Positions 35,233 through 46,169 of a stretch of 64,000 nucleotides of DNA are shown in pieces. Made by a program: the position numbers and the translations under genes. The notes beneath the pieces were generated by a model. The model ran no database searches. It saw only the letters and a list, made by a program, of their open reading frames with translations, and was not told the DNA's origin. Location: the NCBI GenBank assembly GCA_947685225.1, contig CANTUV010000015.1, forward strand, positions 2,418,001-2,482,000. The letters are read 5' to 3'. Numbering within the stretch: position 1 is the first letter of the stretch; each line of letters begins with the position of its first letter. Source of the stretch: Garcia nutans. Lineage: Eukaryota > Streptophyta > Magnoliopsida > Malpighiales > Euphorbiaceae.

Positions 35233-36546
35233 AAATAGATGTAACACCTCTATACCCCATATACGTACACTACATACTACTACACCTGTAATATACGAAT
35301 ACCGAATATAGGAGTGCCACGGTTTATATTAAACAAACCAATCTTTCAATTTAACAACATTATAAGAAAGACTTAAAATATTCAAATTAAATTATAAAGT
35401 ACAAAAGATAAAACATTTATTTGATACACAACGGAAAATGTAGCGGTATTTACAAATACATATACATCATGTAATATCCCGATGCATGCCCCAGAAGTTT
35501 TGTATGTTGTTGTTGTTGTTGTTATTGTTGTTGGTTTAAATTGAGAAAAGAACATATATGTATATGTGTTTTGGGGAAATTTAGGGTTTAGAGACAAGTT
35601 TATATGTTGTGTATATGGTGATATATATAACATATAAAATGGTCAAAGAGAAAGAGTCAATGCAAGAGGAGATATTTTTATATGGCATGTGGAATTACTT
35701 AATTGGGTTCATAAGAGACAAAAGCTAAGTTAAGTGATAAGGGGTATATGAGTAATTGCTTGAAATGAAATGCTTGGTGGAGGATTTTTGGTAATTAGTA
35801 ATTATATTATTATTATTATTATATACATATATGTGGCTATCGTGGAAGAGGAAAAAGAAATGAAGATATTCTCTTCTTCTTCTTCTTCTTCTCCTTTTGG
35901 TTCTTGCACGAGAGAGAGAGAGAGAGAGGTAGAGAGATGAGTTGATCTTCACCAAAACCTTAGGGTTTTAAGAGAATTGAAGGAAGAATCAAAGGATTAA
36001 GTGGAGATTTGGTGGAATTCATCAATTGAGGTAAGTACTTACTTGTTTTCCCTTGTTAATGTTTGAGATAGGTTGTGATGGATTGATTTCATGATTTAGT
36101 GTGTTATATATGTGTTTACAAGTATTGAAATTGATTACAAGCTAAAGGATTGGATTGGTGTTGGTTTTGTTGGAAAGATGGTAAGTATTCTCTTGTTTTC
36201 TTTACTTAATTGGAAGTTGTGTTGGAAGTGAAGTAAGGTTTGATGATTTTGTGATTTGGTGGATTTGAGATGTGTTGTGTTGTGTGTTCAAGTGTTAAAT
36301 TGATTTTAAGTTATGAGTTTAATTAGTGGTTGTTGTTGGAAATGGTGGAGATGTTGATTTTAGGGTTTTGAGTTGAGATGTGTTTAATTGTTATATTAAT
36401 GTGTTGTGAAGTAATTCTTGTGATGAATATGTGTTTAAAACATTGATTATATTCATTTGAAGCATGTTATATGATGAATATTGTGTTTGAGTGTAATTAG
36501 AAGAGAATTGGTTTTGGTTATGGGTGACACGGCCATAGGCATTGAA

Positions 36547-36842
36547 GAGACACGGGCGTGTTCATCAATTGAGTTGGGCGTGTCAATTGTTTGAATTGGC
36601 TACTGCCTCTTTTGTTGTTAGTGACACGGGCGTGTCCATCAAAGGTGTTGGGCGTGTCAATTGTTTGAATTGGCTACTACCTCTTTTGTTGTTAGTGACA
36701 CGGGCGTGTCCATCAAAGGTGCTGGGCGTGTCAATTGTTTGAATTGGCTACTGCCTCTTTTGTTGTTAGTGACACGGGCATGTTCCATCAAGTGGCTGGG
36801 CGTGTCCATCAAATGGGTTGGGCGTGTCCTACAAATGAATTA
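36547..36842. repeat. 74-bp tandem array around gacacgggcgtgtcc
   Basis: Unit starts at 36547, 36621, 36695 and 36769, each 74 bp apart. Each carries acacgggcgtgtcc, ttgggcgtgtcaattg and ggctactgcctctttt. The last unit is degenerate, with extra gggcgtgtcc copies. Confidence 0.92.
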
Positions 36843-37380
36843 CATATTGCTTTATACTTTGTTCCTTTTTACATTGTTTTGATTCTTCAAAGGTTCCATT
36901 GTTTCTAAACTTAAACATGAACATTATAAATATGTTTTAAACACAAGAATGATCTAATCAAAGGAATGTGGAAGATCATAAAGCTATGAATCATATCAAT
37001 TGTGTTTTGCCCTAATTGCATTGTTGAGATTTAGCAATGTTATGTTATGCACTTTGAATGATATGTTTGCTTAGTTAATGTAATTGATGTTGTATATATA
37101 TATACATCAATGAGGCTATATATAAAATGTGAAAAAGAGGATGAAGTGATTGATTATGGATAGCTTGGTGGGAGTAACTCTTGAGGGTGAAAGAGATGAG
37201 GATCATCCAAAAAGGTATGTACAATGCAATTTATAATGATGTGAATGATATGTTTACCTAGTTAATGTAATTGATGTTGTATATATATATATATCAATGA
37301 TGGAATATGACATGTAAAGGATATGATGAGGTAAATGATTATGTATGTAAAAGATGAATTGCTATAATGTGGATTGAAAT

Positions 37381-37578
37381 GTGATGTGAAGTCATTGTGA
37401 TTGGCTATGTTAACTGAAATGTGATGTGAAGCCATTGTGATTGGCTATGTTAACTGAAATGTGATGTGAAGCCATTGTGATTGGCTATGTTAACTGAAAT
37501 GTGATGTGAAGCCATTGTGATTGGCTATGTTAACTCAAATGTGATGTGAAGCCATTGTGATTGGCTATGATGATTCAA
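37381..37578. repeat. 40-bp minisatellite, five units
   Basis: Units start at 37381, 37421, 37461, 37501 and 37541, with the core gtgatgtgaagccattgtga, and are almost identical. Confidence 0.95.
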
Positions 37579-40500
37579 TTGAAAGAAACAAGGCATGTTG
37601 CCTAGATGATGATGAGAATTGAAAATGATATTGATGATGAAATAATCAATGAATTGTGTAGCTAATGTGTTATTCTATTCTCAGAGTTTGTTGTTGGTGG
37701 CATGCCTAATATTAGTAACAATCTCTTGAAGTTAGGTTGGGCTTGATCCTTGAAGCCAAGTTGGGTTGAAGTTTAACATGTTTTACTCCCCTTGAAGCTT
37801 GGTTGGGTCTAGTTCTTGAAGCCTAATTGAGATGTTACAACCCTTGAAGCTAGGTTGGATTGGTTCTTGAAGCCAAGTTGGGTTGATACTTAGCATGCTT
37901 TGTTCCCCTTGAAGCTTGGTTGAACCTAATCCTTGAAGCCTAGTTGGGTCAATGATAATGATAAATGTGAAAACAAAACCAAAGCATTAACTCTGAAAAT
38001 AGAATAGCATATTAGTGTCTGTTAGGCCCGAGTCTGTCTTTGATGTCCATGTGATATACAAATGTTGAATTAGATGAATAATGAGATCTATGATTGACTT
38101 TGTTGACAATGTGACTTATGATTGGTGAATTGTGAATTAAACAATGTTATGAGGTATGATATGTAATGTGTATGTATTGATATGTTGATTGTGAGTATTG
38201 GTGATGGGTTGTGGTTGGTGTTAATGATTGCCTTGTTGGAAATGTTATTCATGATTGGTAAATGGTGAATAAAATAATGTTATGAAGTATGTTGTGGAAT
38301 GTGGGTATTGAAATATGATTTAGTTGAGATATATGAAAGGTACAATCTAAAAGAAAAGATATGATAAGCTAAAGTTACATGGAATTGATATATCATTATA
38401 TGCTAATATTTTTATAATGTATGTGTATATTATATATTTGTACTACTAAGCTCTCGGGCTTAGCACGGTTGTTTGATCGCGCAGGTGACCAGATGAAAGA
38501 TATAAAGTCTTGCGTCATGCCACGAGAAGAGTAAGAGTTTGTCGAGACCAACTAGAGGGTGATGCATACATGTATAATTTAATTATGATGTACTTTTATC
38601 AAGAATGTAATCAATTGTATAAATGATGTTTCGAGAAAGATAAGATTATTGTATATTTATAAGATCATTAAAAGTATATTGATTTTGTAAATGTTCTTTA
38701 AATTAATGTATTGTGGTTTGAGCTATGTTAAAGGTTTTTAAATTGTAACGAAATGTGACATCTTTATACTTTATATATTTACTGTACGTATACCAGGTAT
38801 ATGTGTAGTACTTATATGGAGTATCGGGGTGTTACACATCAAAATCAATTTTTACAAAACATAAAGTTTATACATGTTTGGCAGTTTGTCTCTGATCTTT
38901 AAGCTCACAATCAACACTTCAGAGTCTAGACTCAACTCGGTCTAGCTGAACTCTCCGGTTCTACCCTGTCACTTGCGCGATGAACCACAATCGCGCTAAG
39001 CCATAGGCTTAGTGGTACAAACCACAACAACAATATGCTTTAATGTAATGCTAATGTCACACATTCATATATCATATTTCAAATCTTACATTAAATCATA
39101 TTATTTATTGGTTTTACCATTCATGAATTACATTTAAACAAAGACAAGCATGGGCCCAAAAGAAACTAATATGCCATTCAACTTTCAGAGTTAATGTTTT
39201 GGTTTAATTATCACATTTATCATTATCCCAACTAGGCTTCAAGGATTAGGCTCAACCAAGCTTCAAGGGGAGCAAAGCATGCTAAGCATCAACCCAACTT
39301 AGCTTCAAGAACCAAACCCAACCTAGCTTCAAGGGTTGTAACATCTCAACAAGGCTTCAAGGACTAGACCCAACCAAGCTTAAAGGGGAGTTAAGCATGC
39401 TAAACTTCAACCCAACTTGGCTTCAAGGATCAAGTCCAACCCAGCTTCAAGAGATTGTTACTATTAGGCATGCCATCAACAACAAAACTCTGAAAAGTGA
39501 ATAACACATTAGGCATACAATTCTTTCATTATTTCATTATCAATTCCATTCTCATTTCCTCATAATCATCTAGGCAAACATGCCCCAATTATTTCATTTG
39601 CATCATTATAGCCAACAACAATGGCTTCACATTTCATCAATAGAGTATACACAACCAATTGCATTGTACATATAATTTGAATGATCATCATATCTTTCAC
39701 ATTATGCAAATCATAATATTAATCCAATGTATCAACAATGTAATAGATCACTTAGCACATTTATAACCAAATGTGTTATGTTCCAATGTCATGTAAATGT
39801 ATGCAATAATGTAGGGTTTGTACTTACCTCAAGAGCAACTCACACCAATCTAAACACTTTCTCTTCCAAGAATCCTCCAATGCTTGGATTAGGGCAACTC
39901 AACTCTCTTCAAAATCTAAACCAAAAGGGATGATACACACTTACTTAGAGATACACATGAGACAATAAGACTAAGGACCAACTAGGGCAAACTCTAAACA
40001 TGACATGCTCAACAACACGGGCGTGTCACTGACCGTGCCCTAAACTCACAACACAGAAGCATTGACACGCTCAGTGACATGGGCGTGTCACTGGCCGTGT
40101 CAATCCTCCCTCAACACAGTAGCTATGACACGTTCAATAACACGGGCGTGTTACTGACCGTGTCAATGCTACTACAACACAGAAGCTGTGACATGTTCAA
40201 TAACACGAGCATGTCACTGATCGTGTCACCCATCCAAAAACACAGAACCATTAACACGCCTAAAGACCTGGCCGTGCTCATGGGCGTGTCAGGCCAAAAA
40301 TCCTGATTCCAGCAACAACAACAACACATCCAACAAACCTCTTACTTCCACCATGTTCCACTTCAAACAAACTTAACTAAACACACCCATAAACCATAAT
40401 AACTTGTAAAAACACCAAAACAATTCAATACATACATCAAACACCAATTCACAACCATCACATAGACACAACTCAAACACAACACTTGCTCTTCCACCAA

Positions 40501-41105
40501 ACCTAACACTTTCTCTTCAATCCAACCCCAAAATCAACACCAAGAAGATTACACACCCTCAAATACACCATAATCAAATATACACATACCATCAACAATC
40601 AAATACCAAACCCACAACACAAACTTAAAAAGAAAACAAGGGAATCAAGTGGAAAACTTACCAAAAATGATGAAACTTCTTAGATTCCCAACTTGATCAC
40701 TTGAAACATAATTCAATCACAAGCTTGGAAAATCAAAAACTCTCTTCCTCTATTGCTATTATGATGGTCGGCCAACAAAGAAAGAAGAAGAAAAAGAATG
40801 AAAAGCAAAGTCAACACTTCTTCTCTTTAAACCTCCACCAAGCAATTATATATTAAAATAATCAAATATCTTCATCCACTCACTAAATCAATTTTCCATT
40901 TAATTAATTTAATTAATTTAAAATAATTAATTAATCTTCTTTGACTTCCATTTCTTTGACTTGTATATGTTGTATATATCACTATATATATAACATATAC
41001 ACTCTCTTCCTTATCTCTATTTTCTTTTCACTTAAACATATACATTTAATCCAAATACAACAATAAATATTCCAAAACTTTTAGGGTATACTTTGGGATA
41101 TTACA

Positions 41106-43328
41106 ATTATAATAATTAAGGTAGTAATTTTTTTAAAAATATAATTAATGTTAAAATAATAATTAAATATTATTATTATTATTGTAGTAGTAAATTATTA
41201 TTAAAATTATTAAATTTATTAGTAATTGTTAATTTTAGTATAAATATTATTATTATCATTATTGTTACCACAATTACAACTATCAAATATTTAAATTTAT
41301 TATTTTAATTTTTTATTATAAATATATTTTAATAGCTAGTATTGTTATTGTTATTATTATTACTACTAATATTTAGTATTAAATTTAATATAAATTGCTA
41401 AATTTGAAATAATAGTAATTAAATAATTATTTTAACTATATACATAGTATTATTATTATTATTGTCAAATTATTGACTTTATTTTAAGTAGTTATTAGAA
41501 AATAAATGTAAAATATTAAGAAGAAGGTAAATTATATATAATATGGTTATTAATATAATTATTAGTAAACACAATATAAGTTATTATGATTAAATTAAAT
41601 GTAAATAAATAATTATTCTAATAAAATGACTTAATTAAATAATGTATAAATAAATACAATTAATATCACTATTATTATTAATAATGTCGTTATTATTATT
41701 ATTTTACAGTATATAGAAAATTTAAGAAAATATTATTTTTTTTGAAATTAAGAAAATATTATTTAAAACATAAAGAAAATTAGAAAATTTAAGTAGATAC
41801 TATTTAAAACATAATTACATAAATTGATTAATAAAATAAATATTATTAAACTATTAAATTAAAGAAAATGAAATTAATATAATTTAGTTGTACAAAAAAT
41901 ATTATCAATATTTAATAAATTTAGACACTCAAATTATATTAAGTAGTTAAAAATATTATTGAAATATTTGATGAGTAATTGGCTTGATAAATTGTGTAAT
42001 ACTTATTGGAGTATTATTTGGAATTTTGAAAACGAACGAGTTATACCGAAACTTCGTCGAAATTTCATTAAAATTTTAGGACTTATTTTCATGTTTTCTT
42101 ATTTTTTATGTCAATTACCTCATAATAGTATTAATCCTAGATAATATTTTAGTAAATTATTAATTTTTTATATCACTTTAGGTGTGGATTCAACTGCAGT
42201 CGAAGAACATAGATGTAATCCAATAAATTAAATAATTTAAGCTATTGATTAAGGTGAGTGGGTAATTATATAACATTAGTAATTATAATTATTATATATA
42301 TATATTATTTATTAAAATTGTTTATTGTTGAAATTAATTTATAAAAGGATTTAAAAAGAAAAAAAAATAATATTTATGAATATATTTAAAATAGGAACAA
42401 GTAATGAAATATTGATATTTGAATTATAGTATGATAATTATTTATTGATACAGTTAAATAAATACTTTATATATACTCATTATATATTTTCTAATAGAGA
42501 CACATGTGACGATGGGGTGTTAAAGGAATTGACAGATTATGATTATGATATTGTATTTAGGACAACACTTGATATACATATAGCCTTTGGAGCGTATATC
42601 AAGTGATCGCCCTTTGGGGGCAACTCTGCACATGTGTATGACCATGAATATTTACTCTCGGTGCTGCCATGCATCATTACTGTGCCGAAGATGCCATGTT
42701 TTACCCTTAGGTTGCTAATAAATATATGTTTACTTGCACCTAAAGTATTATGTTGTCTATAAACTTTATATATTGAGTGTATGAAATTATAAAATTTTAT
42801 TTAATGACGTGATATTGTGAATTTATATTTTTTTAAGAAATAAATTATTATGCATTAGTATAAGATTTTAATAGTAAGTATATAAGTAAAAATTTATTTG
42901 TTCCTCCTTTGTTATATAATTATATTCTCACTTAGTAGATGGAGTCACCTCTTATTTATATAAATAATTCAGATACGGTTAAATAATAGACCTGTAGAAT
43001 ATCTTTACTTTTACTGCGTTCAGCGCATATAAAAGATCAGGCCAATATAAGTATCTTTTAGACTTGTCTAAGAAGTATTTATATTTTTGTGTTGAACAAT
43101 AAATAATATGTATTTTAAATGTTTGTGACTATTTGGATGATATTAAAGTATGTAAGAAGAATATTAAGAAAATAAATTATGAGTGTTATTTTTATAATAA
43201 AATAATAGTATGATAATTTATGAGTTATGAGTTAAGTCCACCTATAGAATTTATTTTTATAATAAAATAATAGTATGATAATTTATGAGTTAAGTCCACC
43301 TATAGAATTAAAAGAATGGGGTGTGACA
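41106..43328 (+). repeat. 3' LTR of the host gypsy element, right part
   Basis: Resumes after attat. The first kilobase is extremely AT-rich with many tta/att triplet runs. From 42348 it matches the 5' LTR at 6169-7083 and ends ggggtgtgaca. A tandem duplication of about 65 bp (around 43185-43310, containing gagttaagtccacctatag) is present here but not in the 5' copy. Confidence 0.82.
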
Positions 43329-43819
43329 TTACTATTGTAAAGAAAATGAACTAACAAATGAAGCAGAAGAAGCAGTGCTAACTAATTGCAACCGAAGTCC
43401 ATAAACTTTTTTCTTCTTCTCTTCTCCAACAACAGAAAAAAAAAAAAAAAAACTCTGACTCATCAATTGAGATATAAGACTGAGACATTTAGTTTTGAGA
43501 TGCAATGAAATGATCGTGTAACAATCATATTTATAGTTACTTTTAGAATTGTTAGAAAATTACTTAACTCTTAAAAAATATAATTCATTAAATGATCTTA
43601 TAACAATCATATTTACATCATGTGATTATTGATCAATGAAAGTTTGCCCGTCATAACCTTTTGTACATGTACAAAGGAAGAGCTCATAGATGGTACGTGG
43701 GAGGTCAACTCAATTTTACCTCCTATATTAAATTAAAAATTAATGTAAATTAGAAAAATAGTTTGATGAGTATGAAAAATAATATTACAAATATAGCTAA
43801 AATAATTAATTATATTTAC

Positions 43820-43970
43820 CAAGTACTCGTGTATGATCGTAATGAGATTTGTTTCCTCTGGTATATAGGGATGGTCTTACACCATCCACAATACTAGATA
43901 ATCGATTATGGAAGGCAATAGTTGAATGAGCTTCATCCTCAGCAGGCCCATTGAGATGCCCATAGGTCAT
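43820..43970 (-). other. possible exon remnant, unidentified
   Basis: On the minus strand an ATG at 43970 opens 50 codons (MTYGHLNGPAEDEAHS...) that run straight into a gtaaat donor-like sequence at 43819. The composition is less AT-biased than the surroundings and the peptide looks protein-like. I do not recognise the family, and no partner exon is evident. It could be chance. Confidence 0.25.
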
Positions 43971-44332
43971 CGGCTATGAAGGCATGGCATTTCCCCTTAT
44001 CTTTAATTTTGTTCAATATGTCATTGTAACAAATAACAACTTTATTTATAAACATTATTAAAACTTTATTTTAAAAAAATTAAAAAAATTTACAGACACG
44101 ATTTACTGATAGAAAGTACGATATTAAAATAATTTATCAACCGATTTAGCAACGACATATTGAATACGTTAACGATAGAATATCAATAGATTTATAAACT
44201 TCATACAAAATCTCACATACTTACCAACATAATATCTATGGCTATTCATTGATAGATTAGTCACTCTCTCAGCACATTTATCTTTCTCCCCACAAAACAT
44301 TCTTTTGGCAATTTGTCGTTATTTATTGACAT

Positions 44333-44517
44333 TGTATTTTTTTCGGTCGATAAATATAATGCCAAAAAAATTTTCACAGACAAAAATTTCTCTCAGTAAT
44401 CTATCGACAATGATTATTACTAATCTTTGTATTTTTTTCGGTCCATAAATATAATGCTAAAAAAATTTCACAAACAAAAAATTTCTCTCAGTAATCATTG
44501 ACAATTATTATTACTAA
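44333..44517. repeat. two-copy repeat, period about 95 bp
   Basis: Two diverged copies sharing atttttttcggtc, ataaatataatgc and tttctctcagtaat. Nearby sequence (about 44090 and 44550-44600) has weakly inverted words ending in tagtg-like text, as in decayed DNA transposons. Confidence 0.55.
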
Positions 44518-46169
44518 TAGATATCTCTTTATTACTAACAAAGATTTCCATCGACAAATACGCGTGATTTTTTCTGTGATCTACTAATTGTTTTAGTGTT
44601 TACCTAGGATCCAAATTTTCTTTATTTGGGGTTCATTTTTTTTTTTTTAAATTGGGGAGTAATTTTTTAAGGGAAATTACACTATATACCTAATTTTGGT
44701 TTCCATATATCAAAATTACAGAGCTTGAAAGTTTTTTGCAGTTGCATGAGACATGTTTTTTTTTCAATTTTAAGTTTTTTCAATAGTGATTTTTGCTTTA
44801 TATATATATATATTATTCAAAAATAATATTTTTTACAATATTCTCAATATACATACAATATATATATATACACAAAATATACAAAAATATACAACATATA
44901 ATAATATAAACACAACATACACTAAGCATCCACCAAACATTTACCACTTTTGCCAAATATATATGAAATATCTACTGAACACTTACCAAACATCTACTAA
45001 ATATCTATAAAATATTTTTAATATTTTTTAATTCTATATTCATACAACATACATACAAAGTCCACATAATATTCACATAAAATACATACAATATATACAA
45101 ATAAATATATACACACACAATATTTATCAAAAATCTACCAAACATATAAGACATCTGTCAAACATCTACACAACATCTATATAACGAAATTAATGTATTT
45201 TTTAACTTGTTTTTATGTGTATAATATGTAAAATTTGCTTAAAAATAAATTTAATAATTTTTACTAATATATTTTTTATACATTTTGGTTTTTTTTTATT
45301 ATTTTTTGTAATCAAGATTATTTTCTTTATAAAAATTAATAAATTTTATATGTTGAAAAAATAATTTAAAATATTAATTTTTATTTTTTATTTAATATTA
45401 AAGTTTGGAAAAAAGGTAAAAATTGAAATATATTATTGATTATAGCGAGAAGAGAAATTTTTGAAAAAAAAATTTATTTTAGCGATGAGTGAGGTATTTT
45501 TAAAATTTTGCTTCAACTTTTTAAAAAGTGTAAATATATTTTTTTTTGTAGTATTTTGAAATAAAATTTTTTAGATAATTTTGTAATGTCCCAATTTTTT
45601 TTTTTTATTTTTATTTAGATGGACTTCAATGATTAAAAGTCCTATACCTCTATTTTGCATGTATTTGTTGGGGCACATAGATCCCAAACAATAGTTATGA
45701 GATCCGCCACTCGTTCTACTAGCTAATAAGTTTGCTATTTTGGACGTCTGTCAATAAGGCCATGTAATTTCCACCATCCTTGAATTGTTTTTATTTCAAA
45801 GAAAACTATATAAATTATTTTTTTCATAACCCTAATTTTATTTATTATTTTCCAAAATTTGAGATTTAACTCAAATTAAAACACCAAAATCATAAAAAAA
45901 AAATACTCTAATATTCACAAATAAAGTTTCATTAATTATGCACAAAAGATATAAGAAGAAAAATCCAAAAAACATTGGCTGATGCATAATATGATTGAAT
46001 GGATGAACTGATCATGCTTTGAATGCCTCAGCCAAGTTCAAAGTCTCACTGATAGAACATAATTTCCGAGCCTTTTTTTTTATTCTACAAAAAAAAATCA
46101 TAAAAACTTCTGATATTTTACAAGATGACTCATAATTACATCCTAAAATACTGAAAATAAAAAATAAAT

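Larger units (their letters stand above)
35470..38836 (+). mobile_element. solo LTR (3,367 bp) of a related family inside the chromovirus LTR
   Basis: Starts TGTAATATCCC, ends GGGGTGTTACA and is flanked by a perfect catca duplication (35465-35469 and 38837-38841). No primer site, polypurine tract or coding motif occurs inside, so a solo LTR left by LTR-LTR recombination is the simplest reading. Shared arrays (cttgaagcttggttggg, gacacgggcgtgtcc, and a gcgcaggtgac block near 38480) tie it to the surrounding family in the opposite orientation. The frames at 36542-36882 fall in a tandem array and are not genes. Confidence 0.85.
27906..41105 (-). mobile_element. Tekay/Del-like Ty3/gypsy chromovirus, reverse strand, in the host 3' LTR
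   Basis: Flanked by a perfect 5-bp duplication attat (27901-27905 and 41106-41110). The LTRs are 27906-30385 and 35240-41105 (the latter enlarged by a solo LTR). On the minus strand the order is primer site, gag, protease, reverse transcriptase, RNase H, integrase, chromodomain-like tail and polypurine tract. The LTRs differ only lightly by eye, so this is much younger than its host, yet gag and pol already carry several stops and shifts. Confidence 0.93.
35240..41105 (-). repeat. 5' LTR of the chromovirus, split by a solo LTR
   Basis: Begins tgtaacacctc and ends ggatattaca on the plus strand, as the other LTR does. Without the 3,367-bp insert and its duplication it is 2,494 bp. The left piece is 35240-35469 and the right piece 38837-41105. 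Confidence 0.9.
6169..43328 (+). mobile_element. host Ty3/gypsy (chromovirus-like) element, decayed and repeatedly invaded
   Basis: This is the oldest layer of the nest. In order: the right part of the 5' LTR (6169-7083), a tRNA-Met-type primer site, gag (7401 onward), protease, reverse transcriptase, RNase H and integrase (8838-11069, resuming at 25422-26570), a polypurine tract (26626-26643), and the 3' LTR (26644-43328, itself invaded). The coding parts carry many stops and shifts. The final integrase segment has a Tekay/Del-like C-terminal chromodomain-type stretch. Both LTR copies share the block at 6174-7083 and 42353-43328. The 5' duplication lies outside the window; the right copy would be ttact at 43329. 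Confidence 0.85.
43329..46169. other. AT-rich intergenic stretch between the nest and the TBL gene
   Basis: No gene recognised. It holds a possible exon remnant (43820-43970, minus), a duplicated block near 44333-44517 resembling a decayed DNA transposon, and a strongly AT-rich section (44780-45200) full of atacaacatatac- and atctaccaaacat-like words. From about 45560 it is ordinary AT-rich sequence downstream of the TBL stop codon. Confidence 0.5.

Noticed and set aside
36542..36882. Two overlapping frames with repeated peptides
   Set aside because: They are products of the 74-bp array in a solo LTR. The repeat period is not a multiple of three, so the frame changes between units.
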